Below are positions 53,669 through 64,000 of a stretch of 64,000 nucleotides of DNA, in pieces (position 1 is the stretch's first letter; each line of letters opens with the position of its first letter). The stretch lies in contig CM053164.1 of assembly GCA_028571685.1 (NCBI GenBank), forward strand, positions 41,404,501-41,468,500, in the 5' to 3' direction. Both the position numbers and the translations under genes were made by a program. Under the pieces are notes generated by a model. The model did no database searches. It was given only the letters and a program-made list of their open reading frames with translations, and was not told the origin of the DNA. The DNA comes from Heterohyrax brucei. Lineage: Eukaryota; Chordata; Mammalia; Hyracoidea; Procaviidae.

Positions 53669-54412
53669 TGCATGCCGTTGTTGTCAGGTGCCCTCTAGAC
53701 AATTCTGACTCACTGTAACCCCGTCTGCAACAGGACAAAACCCTGCCGGTCCTGCACCGTCCTTGCAATCATTGTTACGCTGGAGCCTGTTGTTGCTGGC
53801 ACTGTCCGTCTGTTTCCCTGAAGGTCTCCCTCTTTTTGGCTCACCCGCTACTTTACCAAGCATGATGTCCTGCTCCAGGGACTGGTCCCACCTGACAACA
53901 TATCTAAAGTAGGCTTGTCATCTTTGCTTCTAAGGAGCATTCTGGTTGTACTTCATCCAAAAGAGATCTGTTTGTTCTTTGGGTAGTCCATGGGATATTC
54001 AGTGTTCTTCTCCAACACCCCATTTCAAAGGTGTCAGTTCTTCTGTCTTCCTTAGTCACTGTCCAGCTTTCATATGCATATGATGTGATTGATAATACTA
54101 TGGCTTGGGTGAGGTACACCTTAGCCCTCAAGGTGGCATCTTTACTTTTCAACACTTTAAAGAGCTCTTTTGTGTCAGATTTTCCCGGTGCAATGCGTCT
54201 TTTGATTTCTTGACTGCTGCTTCCATAGGCATTTGTGTGGATCCAAGTAAAATTAAATCCTTGACAACCTCAATCCTTTCTCCATTTATCATGATGTTGC
54301 TTACTAGTCCAGTTGTGAGGATTTTTGTTTTCTTTATGTTGAGGTGTAATCCATACTGAAGGCTATGGTCTTTGATTTTCATCAATAACTGTTTCGATTC
54401 CTTTTAACTTTC
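53669..54412 (-). mobile_element. RTE 3' fragment
   Basis: Antisense, tail first (CGTTGTTGTCAGGTGCCCTC). Minus-strand reading shows ILTTGLVSNIMINGERIEVVK (about 54,330-54,270) and SYAYESWTVTKEDRRTDTFEM (about 54,085-54,020), the C-terminal region of the RTE polyprotein. 5' truncated at ~54,412. Confidence 0.85.
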
Positions 54413-55071
54413 AACATGTATGCATCCATATGAAAATAAGCTCTGGCAAGCCCCTGCCCCTTTCCTTTCCCCTTCCCCAAAGAAAATCCCACGGATTAAC
54501 TCTGGCCCAAATGCCTTCTTTAATAACAGCACAAGCTTGTGCCTTGAGCTCTTGGTATTTGGTCTTCGAGCAAGAGAACCAAACATTAGGCTGGTGATTC
54601 AGAGGGAGGGCAGTGCTACAGAAAACACAGCGAAACAGGATGGAAGCAGCAGCAGCGTAGAAGCTGGTAAGAGAATGACTCTCCAAAGGTCTTTGTCCTG
54701 ATAAGCCAGAAACGACCCATGCGTCTTTCTTTCTAGTAAATAAGTCATATCCAAATGGGCACAAGTATCTGAAATGTCTTTCTAGCTTGCTGAGTGCTTG
54801 GAAAATATGGAGGCCCCTTGTACCCCACAGTGGTCCAATGAACTTCTGAAGCATAAAGATTTGGATTGAGTTCTAGCACAAGTTCCTGCTCTTTGCCGAG
54901 TATATGCCTGGAAATAAATTGTGACATAAAATGGATCAGTATCAAGTATTTTGGATTTTCTTAGAGAGCAAGTGTGGGTGGCATTATTGGACATCAAATA
55001 AATCCAGATTTACCCAGAAGTATGTCAGAAATGTCAAGCACGAATAGTAAAATAGTAATGGTAAAATTATT
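54413..55071. other. Intron 2 sequence, no named element
   Basis: A 147-codon minus frame (54411-54854) lacks a recognised domain and is treated as chance. An AATAAATTGTG motif is at ~54,914. Confidence 0.4.
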
Positions 55072-55084
55072 AAAATCTGAAATA
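55072..55084. repeat. L1 target-site duplication, left
   Basis: AAAATCTGAAATA, one mismatch from 56164-56176. Confidence 0.75.
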
Positions 55085-56163
55085 GTCTCATAACCTGGTT
55101 TCAACTGGAAGACATTATGTTGAGTGAAAGTAGTCAGCGACAAAAGGACAAATATTGTATGAGACCCCTACGATAAGATCTCAAAAACACTTATATATAG
55201 AAGAAAAGACTCTTTAACAGCTGCAAGGGAGGGAAGGGAGGGAAGGTGGTGGGGGAGGGTTTAGATTAGATGGTAGAAATTTGGTTGAGTGAAATCAGTG
55301 ATAGAACACATTAGAAACAAGAACAATATTAAGTGGACTTCATCATAACTTGAGTACTCCTTCCATCTTAACCCAATATTGTAAGGACAGAGTAGCTGGG
55401 GTAGAGGGCAGGAGACCATGCTCTTAGGTGAAGTCAAGGCCAATTGGCACAACTAGCATTTTGCTAAGAGGGCTCTCTGTACCCCACATTGGTGAGTGGC
55501 ATCTGGAGTCTTAAAAGCTGCCAAGCTGCCATCCAAGGGCACAGCAAATGGTCCCAACTCAGCAGGAACAGATGCTCACTGAGAACCAAAATGACATGGG
55601 GTAAAGACAACCCAGAAGATAGACCCACATGAGTGGGTGCCTATATAGACTTGGGACCGGAAGAACTGGATGGTGCCCGACCACCACCAGTAATAGCTGC
55701 AGTGGAGCTCACTAAGTTGAGTCTCACTGGCAACACAAGAATAAAAAGGGGTGTACCCTGAGATCTCCACTAAAAGACTGCGATTGATGGTCCAGGGGCT
55801 TCGGGGTTCCCCTAGGAGCATGGCCCTTGGCCCTGATGCTGCCCTTGCCCATAAATCATAATGAAGGTCCACTCTTCAGACACGAATGAATTGGACATGG
55901 CAATGCAGAGTGACCATATATTGGATGCACTTTGTGGTTCTGTACATCTGTAGGATATCATCCTGCTGACCTCTGGCTGGAGGAAGGGGCGTGAGTGGAG
56001 AGGAGGGAAAAGGAGACTGTTGGGAAGATAGGACATGTATGGAGCAGATAGGAATAGTTGTGCTGTCACTGGTCATGGAGAGCAGTGGAAGCTGCATATA
56101 GGTGGACATGTAAATTTATATGGGAATGTACCTTTTCACTCAGTCGTAATAATAAAATAAAAT
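55085..56163 (+). mobile_element. 5'-truncated L1 with TSD, copy B
   Basis: Sense, ~1.08 kb: the end of ORF2 (GGAAGACATTATGTTGAGTG, CAAAAGGACAAATATTGTAT) and the whole 3' UTR, ending in an AATAAAATAAAATAAAA tail. It is homologous to 1-1017 along its length. Near-perfect 13-base duplications bound it, so it is a single target-primed insertion. Confidence 0.88.
55227..55259 (+). repeat. G-rich polypurine tract (G4-capable) in L1 3' UTR
   Basis: Homologue of the tract at 67-100. Runs of GGG separated by A, AA and GT. Confidence 0.7.
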
Positions 56164-56176
56164 AAAATTTGAAATA
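56164..56176. repeat. L1 target-site duplication, right
   Basis: AAAATTTGAAATA, pairs with 55072-55084. Confidence 0.75.
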
Positions 56177-56477
56177 CTAAAATTGTGTTTTGTATCCCAT
56201 CAACTATGTACCATCGTACTGTGTCTGACTTGGTAAAACCAAGCCAGCCAAAACAAGTGGTCCTAATACCCATATTAATTTAATAGTGAGTTCTTACTTG
56301 CAGGATAAAAATAAACACCTACAGACAGAATGGGGAACACCTACAGATGATTTATGTGAAAGATAAGTTTGAGTTGGTAAATGGGAAGGTTTGGTCAGGC
56401 ATTGGGTTCAAGGAGGCCCTAGTGGAGTTAGCTCCTCCACAGTCAGCCCTGGTGTGGTTGGAGATGTGCACTCCCTA
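56177..56477. other. Intron 2 sequence, no named element
   Basis: A partial AfroSINE-head-like GAGGCCCTAGTGGAGTTAG occurs at ~56,411. Otherwise nothing recognised. Confidence 0.4.
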
Positions 56478-56645
56478 GCCAAAAAGCCAATCCAGATTCA
56501 TTGCTATTGAGTAGATTCCAACTCAAAGCGACCCTATAGGACAGAGTAGGCTGTAATCTTTATGGAAGCAAACTGCCACACCTTTCTCCAGCAAACTGCA
56601 GGTGGTAGCTTTGAACTGCGGAACAGCTGAATCAGCAGGGCTCCT
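56478..56645 (-). mobile_element. AfroSINE, long variant
   Basis: Antisense. GATTCATTGCTATTGAGTAG tail, GACCCTATAGGACAGAGTAG, then an eroded head (GAACAGCTGAATCAGCAGGG). Confidence 0.82.
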
Positions 56646-58489
56646 GTGCACACCTTGCAAGCCTGCAATTCCACTTCTTGGCAGTGTGCATCTGGAATTC
56701 AGGGACTGCTCCTATGTGCAAAGAGGACTTCGGTGAAGTGCTCTGGCACCACCTGGCACGGCCCATGTCCGTGCACTTACAAATGAATACGCGCATACAT
56801 TGAGGAACATTCGTGCAATGAGCTAGGTAAGATAAACGCACTATGTCTACATCAATCGATTTTAAAGATAATGCTGAGTTAAAGGAGCAAGTTGCAAAAG
56901 GTGTGAAAAGTTTTCAAACAGTAAAATCTTAAAACCATGAATGGGAAGAATTTATATCAACCTCAAGAGAGAGACATGAGAAAGCCTTAGGAGGGCTTTT
57001 TAAAACAGGAATTGGAAGTAAACATGAAAAACTGAGATCTAGAGAGAGCATCCAAAGGTGTCTGCTGTATTATTTTCTGTCCTTTTCCTGTGCTTGGCTT
57101 GGCTTTCCTATGTGTTTGAGATATTGCATTGTTTTGTAATAAAGTATTTTAAAGAAAGGATGCTTAACTACATTTTAAGTGGTTTCAGTTTCCTCAAATT
57201 TACTTTAAAGATGCCTATCGTAAGAGCAATATACTCTACTTAATATATTTTGGAAAAGTAGGACCAATAAGTTACTCACTGTCTTATTATCCAAGGACTG
57301 TTCCTGCTTATGTTTTGGTCTGTTTTCCATTTTCTTTTCTCCTTTTTCTGTGTGGGTCTGTGTGTTTAAACATAGTTGTAAACATCTTGTGTGCACATAT
57401 TGAGTTCTGCTTTTTTGCTCATTAGAGCACAACCCTTTTTTCATGTTGTGAGTATCATTTTTAGTGTCTTCCATTAGAGATCTCCCACAGCTTTTTTAAC
57501 CAGTACAGTTTTTGTATAAATACAGTTATAAACACTCAACACTCACATGGTCACATATACTTAAACATTATTCTTTTTAAAGCCCCAGGGTTGAGATTAG
57601 GCCTTGTTGTGCTATTGATTTCTACACAGGCTGTTTTTGTGTGGGGTGACACTAAAAAGGTCTGTCACATCCATAATATCACATTCATGTGAACACTAAA
57701 CTTGTCACCATCTATCCAGTGGGTAATGTACATATTTAAGAAGCCAGCTCTGTATATATAACACATGCTTGTAGAAAAACTGCACCTGGAAAGTATTTAC
57801 TGACCCCACTACATTTTTGTTTTGAGTCTGGGGTAACCACAGTAATAATTATTTCAGATATTTATGTGCCCCTTTCCAGCTTGTAGATGTTTTTGGATGC
57901 ACTACCATCAGATCCCCCCAAAGCCCCTGAGAGGTGAGTACAGGGGTCACACAACTCTAATCTAGACCTCAGCCAGGCAGTGTGAAAGTCAGGACCACCA
58001 CTGATGCTCTGACTACCTCCAGAATTCTTCAGTTTCCATCCTTAGACCCAGGCAAGAGGGGTATCTGCCCAGGCTCTGGACTCCCAGAGGTCCTTGTTCT
58101 GACCATCTAGTGATAGCACTCCTCCCCACAGGGCCAAGGGGTCATGAAGCCCCCTCTTAGACCATTCTGTGGGTTTCTAATTCCCTGACTAAATGCTCTG
58201 AATGTTTCTAGGACCTTGCAGGCCTGGATCTGTTCTCCTGAGGAGGCTATACACCAGGGTATGCACACCTAGGTCCAAAGGGCAGTGTTTTCCAGAATGG
58301 ACAGAGCGTGGGCCTGCATGCCCAGGTTGAGGGTGAGCTGGGGACTGAGACAAGCGCTGAGGACCAAATTCTCCTGAATTGTATCTTAGAACTGCAAGGA
58401 GTCTGAGCCTAGTCTTTTTGGTCATTACGAACATATATTTACCAGAGTAAAGAGGATAGAATTATTCTGTTTATTCGTTTGATCTATAA
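56646..58489. other. Intron 2 sequence, no named element
   Basis: About 1.8 kb without a recognised repeat or exon. Chance frames only. Confidence 0.45.
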
Positions 58490-58699
58490 AAGGCCTTAGT
58501 GATGCTGTTGTTAAGCCACTTGGTTGCTAACTGAAAGGTCAGTAGCTTGAGCCCACCAGCTGCTGTGTGGGAGACAGATGTGACAGTCTGCTTCTATAAA
58601 GATTTATAGCCTTAGAAATCCTATGCACAATTCTGCTCTGCCCTATAGGATTGCTATGAGTCAGAATCTACTCAACAGTAATAGATTTTTGTTTTTGTT
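58490..58699 (+). mobile_element. AfroSINE, long form
   Basis: Sense. AAAGGCCTTAGTGATGCTG head, GGTCAGTAGCTTGAGCCC B box region, GACAGTCTGCTTCTATAAAG long-form segment, tail GAATCTACTCAACAGTAATA and a TTTTGTTTTTGTTTTT run. It abuts an antisense L1 3' UTR. Confidence 0.88.
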
Positions 58700-59410
58700 T
58701 TTATAACATTTTATTGTGCTGTAGGTAAAGGCATATAGGCCAATTTGTTTCACATTCAGTAATTTGTGTACAGATTTTTCCATGACATTTGTTACAAGCC
58801 CCACAGTGTATCAGCACACTCATCCGTTACCATCCTGAATTTCCCACTTCCATTCATCTGGTTTTCCTGGCCCTTCCTACCTTCTTGCCTTTGCTTTTGC
58901 ACCATTGTTACCCTTTTGATGTCATATAGATGATTGTCCTAAGTATCACTTTCATCACAGGTGTTATTGTTTATTTTATAGGACTGTTTATTATTTGAGT
59001 GAAATGTTATCTGTAAAACTGGGTTCAGTTCCAAGTTAAAAGGGTGTCCAAGAGTCATAGTCTTGGGAGTTCCTCTACTGGATCAGTAAGTCTGATCTTT
59101 TTCGTGAATCTGAGTTTTGTTCTACATTTTTTCCCCTATTCTAACTGGATTCCTCTATTGTGAATCCTGGTTAGAGTGATTGGTAGTGGTAGCCAGGCAC
59201 TATCTATTTCTTCTGGTCTCAGGCGACTAGAGACTGTGGTTCCTGTTGTGCATTAGTTCTTTGAACTATTGCCTCCTGGATCTTTGGTTTTCTTCACTCT
59301 CCTCTACTCTGGATGGAAAGAGTCCAATAGTGGTAGCTTAGATGGCTGCTCAGAACGTTTTAAGACCGAAGAGGCTACTCACCTAAGTAGGATGTTGAAC
59401 ACTGTCTTTA
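58700..59410 (-). mobile_element. L1 3' UTR, distal part (L1-F)
   Basis: Antisense: ATTTTATTGTGCTGTAGGTA, CCATGACATTTGTTACAAGC, TTTTATAGGACTGTTTATTA, GGATCAGTAAGTCTGATC, GATTGGTAGTGGTAGCCAGG, TTAGATGGCTGCTCAGAACG. It is interrupted by the mariner at ~59411. Confidence 0.85.
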
Positions 59411-60694
59411 AGAACAGTTATGACAGTAAAGTTCTCAAACTCATCCTAGAAAATGTGCTGCATAACTCACTGCTGAATATCACTACAGTCACCTTTGAAG
59501 TACTCCCCTTGGAGAGCTACGCACCAACACCAGTGCCTAGTCCACACTTCACAGCAGTTTTGAAACTTTTTTTTTGGAATGCTCATCAGAGCTGCCATCA
59601 TGTTATCCTTGATGTCTGAATGTCATCACGATGTCTTCCTTTCAATATTTTCTTTATCTTTGGGTAAAGAAAAAAGTCACAGGGGGCCAGATGCGGTGAG
59701 TAGGGAGGGCATTCCAACACAGTTCTTTGTGTATTGGCTAAAAACTGCCTCAGAGACAGTGCCGTTTGAGCTGGTGCAATGTCGTGATGCAAGGGCCCTG
59801 AGTTATTGGTGAAAAGTTCAGGTGATTTTCATCTAACTTTTTCATATAGCCTTTGCAGTGCTTCCAAACGGTAAACTTGGTTAACTGTTCAGTTGGTACA
59901 AATTCATAATGAACAAACCCTCTGATATCAAAAAAAGTTAGTGACGTTGCTTTGACTCTTGACTTGGACTGACGGAACATTTTTGTTTATGGAGAATTGG
60001 CTGACTTCCATTGTGCACTTCGACGCTTTTTTTTTCAGGGTTGTATTGGTACATCCGTGTTTCATCACCAGTGATAACATGGCCCAAAACATCATGTTGC
60101 CTCTCCAAAGGGTCTTAGCAAACTTCAGCTCTCCTTTGCTTTTGTTCTTCACTGGGTTCCTTTGGGGCCATTTTTGCACACATCTTTCTCATGCCAAGAT
60201 TTTCAGTTAAGATTTTCCTGACTGTTTCTCTGTCGACGTTTACTTCAGCTACTATGCTTCTCACAGCCAGCCTACGATTTTGACACAGAGTTCAATGAAT
60301 TTTTGCAACATTTTTATCAGTTCTGCTCATGACTGGCGGCCCTGACCTCTCTTCATCAGTGATGCTTTCTCTCCCCTCAGAAAGACATTTAATCCATTTG
60401 TACACTGCCGTTTTCTTCAAGGCGTTATCCCGTTAAACTTGGACTAGCATGTCTCTGATTTCACTTCCACTCTTACTAAGTTTAACAAGACATTTAATGT
60501 TTGTCTGTTGCTCTAATTCAAGCTTTGACATTCTTGCAACAGCACGCAAAAACACACAACAAAAATAAACACCGCTCAGCAAGACACTGCCCTACGTCAA
60601 CACAAGCACAGCTGTGAGACACTGATATACCAAGGTTATGAAACCTAACTGAGTTGTTTGTAAAGTGCTGCCAACTTAATTGTCAGACCTCGTA
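59411..60694 (-). mobile_element. Near-complete mariner (DD34D-type), ~1.28 kb
   Basis: Full mariner length. The right end TTGTCAGACCTCGTA is the 5' TIR (TACGAGGTCTGACAA on the minus strand). The left end (TGACAGTAAAGTTCTC) is its eroded partner. It is inserted in an L1 3' UTR near a TA in GTTATGCC-like text. Two other mariner pieces in the window match its 3' half. Confidence 0.88.
59500..60531 (-). pseudogene. mariner transposase pseudogene
   Basis: The start codon is at 60531 (minus). The N-terminus reads MSKLELEQQTNIKCLVKL, then the helix-turn-helix VYKWIKCLSEGRESITDEERS, the linker LAVRSIVAEVNVDRETVRKI, the LTFFDIRGFVHYEFV block and the catalytic HHDIAPAQTALSLRQF and ECPPYSPHLAPCDFFLYPKI segments. 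The second triad Asp (HHD) and third (CDFF) are present. The first (TGDE region, ~60070) is reached only across frameshifts. Several frameshifts and stops disable it. Mariner transposases cut and paste the element at TA. Confidence 0.8.
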
Positions 60695-62149
60695 TGTTGT
60701 ACCAAGTGACCTAGATGACCGTCAGTACCATGGCCCTCAGCCTCCAAGTCCAGTAACTGAGTCCCCAGAGGTGTTTGCTTGTATCTAGAAACTTTCCATC
60801 ACTGTGCCTCCATGTATTCTGTTTTACATATGGTTACACATGATGCACAGACATATGTAGAAATATCCATTATTCAAACCTATATGCACATTGATGTACT
60901 TCCATATGTCCTCTCATGACCTTGCAGGATTGTATATGTTAAAGTATTAATTACAGTTGCCTTTTATTTTTGTATATGTCTCCATGTCTCCCCTTGTTGT
61001 GTGTTGCCTTTTCCTTTACCAGAGTTAACACTTGTGAGTTATTTAGTTAGTAATTTCCCCCCCTTGCCCTCCAGTCCCTGGTAACGACTGAAGAATGTTT
61101 CCTTCTGTATGTAAACCTTTTCTTGACCTTTTGTAATAGTGATCTCATACCATATTTGTCCTTTGGTGTGACTTATTTTACTCAGTATGATATCATCCAG
61201 ATTCAACCATGTTGTAAGATGTTTTCCAGATTCATCATTATTCTTTATCATAGTGTAGTATTTCATTGTGTGTATATACCACAGTGTGTTTATCCATTTA
61301 TTTGTTGATGGGCACCACTGAAGTTGTTTCCATCTTTTTGATACTTTGAATAACACTGCAGTGACCATGGGTGCCCATGTGTCTGTTCACATTATGGCTC
61401 TCACTCCTAGGGTATACACCTAGGAGTGAGATTGCTAGATGACAGAGTATTTCTGTTTCTAGCTTTTTAATGAAGTGCTGTGCAGTTTTCCACAGTGGTT
61501 GTATCATTTTACAGTTCTACCAACAGTGTATGAGTTCCAAAATCCCCACAGCCTCTTTAACATTTGCTATTTTTTTGTTCTTTTGATCAGTGCTATTAAT
61601 GCTGGGGTGAAATGGTATCTTGTTGTTTTGATCTGCATTTCTCTAATGGTTAATGATTGCAAGCATCTCCTCAAAACTGAAAAAAACCTATTGCTGAATA
61701 TCTTCTTTGGTGAATTATCTGTTCATGTCTTTTGCCCATTTTTGTTTGGATCATTTGTCTTTTTGTTGTTGAGGTGTTGGAAGTTTTCTGTAAATTTTGG
61801 AGATTTGATCCTTGTTAGATATGTCTTAAGCAAAATTTTTTCCCAGTCTGTAGGTTCTCTTTTTAGTCTTTTAGTAACGTCTTTTTGATGAGCCTAAATG
61901 TTTAGTTTTTAGGAGGTCCTAGTTTATCTTCTGCTATTGGCACTTTTTATTTATGTTTCACATTCTACTTATGCCGTATATTAGGGCCCCTAGCATTGTC
62001 CCTGGTTTTTCTTCTATGATCTTTGTAGTTTTAGATTTTACATTTAGGACTGTGATCATTTTGAATTAGTTCAGCATTGGGCTTGTTGTTGTTTTCACCT
62101 TGACCTATAACTTTTAACTATTTAGAGATTTGGCACCAAATCAAAACTA
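60695..62149 (-). mobile_element. L1 3' UTR proximal part and ORF2 C-terminus (L1-F)
   Basis: Resumes after the mariner (ACCAAGTGACCTAGATGACC). Minus-strand translation near 61,368-61,240 reads STNKWINTLWYIHTMKYYTM, the ORF2 C-terminal segment. Further upstream is the QKVYIQKETFFSRYQGLE-type text, and ORF2 continues to ~62,100, where the copy is truncated. Confidence 0.85.
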
Positions 62150-62308
62150 AAAAAAACCTGTTGTTGTTGAGTCAATTCTAATTCACAGTAACCCTATAAG
62201 ACCGAGCAGAACCGCCCTAGAGAGTTTTCAAGGAGCAACTGGTGGATTTGAACTGCCCACCATTTTGTTAGCAGCCGATCCCTTAACCCCTGCACCACAC
62301 AGGCCCAT
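62150..62308 (-). mobile_element. AfroSINE
   Basis: Antisense, near-complete: CCTGTTGTTGTTGAGTCAAT tail, GACCGAGCAGAACCGCCC, head TGTTAGCAGCCGATCCCTTA and CCCCTGCACCACACAGGCC. It abuts the truncated 5' end of L1-F. Confidence 0.88.
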
Positions 62309-63124
62309 TGACCTCCTTTTCTACTCTTGCCCTGGGACCCACAACTATTGACAATAACCTTGACTCTTCTTTTTATACTATGCTGTTTTCAGTCCTTTTT
62401 CTCCATCCAAGACTACAGACCTACTGAGGGAGTGCAAAGGAAAACAATCTAGAACCACAGAAAAAGAAAACACTTGAATTTGTAAAATCCAAGTATACCA
62501 AACTCCCCCATACTCACTGACATGTAAAAATAAAAAATGCGTTTCGGGACAAAATAGAGTACAACCAACTGTGGTGCAGATGAATCAGTGGCTTAAGCCA
62601 GCAAAATTAGAAACAGAAGCCATCTAGTAAAGCTACAATCTGTATTGCTTTCCTGGTCTCACATTCTCTGCCACCTCTATCATCAGCTCCTGCATGTGCA
62701 CCACACACCACCACCCTCTGTTGGCAACTTTAAGATCTACAAGAAGCTGGACCACTGCATTTCCCATGGCAGCATGGATAAAATTCTCACTGGTCCAGCC
62801 AGGGACTGTGAGACTAGGGTCACCATGGAAAATCAAAAGTTGCAAGATTTTTCATTCTAATGGTTGTTTGGCCCCTGAACTAATTTTTTCAACCCATTTT
62901 CCCCAGCTGTGTTTCTGATTTGTGATCAAGGATTTAGCTGAATAGAGAATCGTGAAGTTGTTAAGGCAATTTCACTGTGTTTTTCCTCTCCACTACATAA
63001 TACACACTTTAACAGGTTCTGAATAATTAAACACACATTAGGACAACACTTTACCCAGTACATTCCATAAATGACATTTTATTTGACTTTTACAACTGTT
63101 GAACAAGGAACTAATTCCTATTGT
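62309..63124. other. Unassigned intronic sequence
   Basis: The segment 62,640-62,870 has overlapping frames on both strands and composition unlike its neighbours, which could reflect a processed pseudogene fragment. I cannot name a parent protein. Confidence 0.35.
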
Positions 63125-64000
63125 GTAGTAGGTTGTTGTTAGGTGCCATCTAGTCGCTTCAGGCTCCCAGTGACCCTGTGTACAATGGAATGACACATTG
63201 TCTAGTACTGCCCCATCCTCACAACTATTGCTGTGCTTCAGCCCGTTGTTGCAGCCACTGTCTCAGTTCATCTTGTTGAGGATCTTCTTTTTCGGTGACC
63301 TTCTACCTTACCAAGCATGATGCCCTCTTCCAGGGACGGGGTCCACCTGATAACGTGTCCCAAGTACGTGAGGCAAAGCCTCATCATCTTGCCTCTAAGG
63401 AACCTTCTGGTTATACTTCTAAGATAGATAGTGTCATTCTTCTGGAGTCCATGGTACATTCAGTCTTCTTTACTAACACCATAATTCAAGGCATTAAATC
63501 TTTTTTGGTCTTCTTTATTCACTGTCCAGCTTTTGAATGTATATGAGGTGATTGAGAAATACCATGGCTTGGGTCAGGTGCACCTTAGTCCTCAAAGTGA
63601 CATCTTTTCAATAATTTAAAGTGGTCTTTTGCAACAGATTGCGTAGTGCAATATGTCATTTGATTTCTTGATTGCTGCTTCCGTGGGTGTTGACTATGGA
63701 TCCAAATAAAATTAAATACTTGCCAGTTTTAGTGTTTTCTCCACTTATCACGATGTTGCCTCTTTGTCCAGTTGTGAGGATTTTTGTTCTCTTTTTGTTG
63801 AAGTGTAATCCATATGGAAAGCTGTAGTCTTTGATCCTCATACATAAATGCTTCAAGTCTTCTTTGATTTCTGCAAGCCAGGTTTGTGTTATCTGCATAT
63901 CAAAAGTTGTGAATGAGTCTTACTCCACTCCTGGTGCCCTGTTCTTTCACATATAGACCAGCTTCCCGGATTGTTTGCTCAGCACACCAGTGTCTTCAGG
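63125..64000 (-). mobile_element. RTE 3' fragment running off the window
   Basis: Antisense, tail first (GTTGTTGTTAGGTGCCATC). Minus strand shows RFLRGKMMRLCLTYLGHVIR (about 63,395), EDLKHLCMRIKDYSFPYG (about 63,860) and RTKILTTGQRGNIVISGEN. It continues beyond base 64000. Confidence 0.88.

Noticed and set aside
54411-54854. 147-codon minus frame next to an RTE
   Set aside because: No domain recognised and no promoter or splice context.
62640-62870. Possible processed pseudogene
   Set aside because: Frames on both strands look protein-like but no parent protein is recognised and no poly(A) or flanking duplication is seen.
1-64000. CRISPR arrays, phage, operons, toxin-antitoxin or other prokaryote-style systems
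   Set aside because: No regularly spaced repeats, no Cas-like or operon-like genes, and the sequence is a mammalian intron rich in retroelements.
28634-64000. DPYSL5 exon 3
   Set aside because: The next expected residues (AALVGGTTMII...) were looked for and not seen. Exon 3 probably lies beyond the window.

Overview
This window looks like vertebrate, specifically mammalian, chromosomal DNA. It carries one recognisable protein-coding exon (DPYSL5 exon 2) in a sea of interspersed repeats, and no operon-like gene packing. The repeat set points to an afrotherian, most likely a paenungulate such as an elephant. The evidence is many tRNA-derived AfroSINE-type copies with an RTE-like tail, RTE/BovB-like LINE pieces, afrotherian-type L1 3' UTRs, MaLR LTRs, MIR, L2 and mariner. 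The species is inferred from remembered repeat families, not from a search.

The only host gene seen is DPYSL5 (CRMP5) on the + strand. Exon 2 lies at 28367-28631 and encodes residues 1-87 from ATG 28371. It ends in phase 0 at a GT donor. The flanking ~28 kb and ~35 kb are best read as the long introns 1 and 2. I could not find exon 1 or exon 3.

Layout: 1-5.8 kb is an old + strand L1 (reverse-transcriptase box mutated to FADN) split by a second L1, an RTE fragment, a short L1 3' end with a 16-bp target duplication, and an AfroSINE. 6.1-9.2 kb holds minus-strand L1 sequence. 9.2-20 kb alternates single-copy-looking DNA with L1M, L2, AfroSINEs, a tRNA-Gly-headed SINE, and an L1 3' UTR carrying a mariner piece. 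20-28 kb holds an unidentified poly(A)-tailed repeat with two octamer motifs, a solitary MaLR LTR with perfect CCTAC duplications, and a SINE cluster. 28.6-42.8 kb is mostly intron 2 single-copy-looking DNA with scattered SINEs, MIRs, an MLT1-like LTR, a MER5-like element and an inverted-repeat DNA transposon.

42.87-52.05 kb is the most structured region. A MIR is split by an RTE with a 5' inversion. That RTE is split by an essentially full-length (~7 kb) minus-strand L1, which is itself split by a palindromic mariner derivative, two AfroSINEs and another L1 3' end. 52-64 kb holds more L1 and RTE, a nearly complete 1.28-kb mariner lodged in an L1 3' UTR, and a terminal RTE running off the window.

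No CRISPR array, operon, phage or other prokaryotic-style system is present. The interest is in transposon biology: nesting order, a twin-priming signature, a SINE built from tRNA-Gly plus both ends of an RTE, and inverted SINE pairs flanking the DPYSL5 exon. Coordinates of repeat edges are hand-read and usually good to about 5-30 bases. Family names are from recognition, not from a database run.
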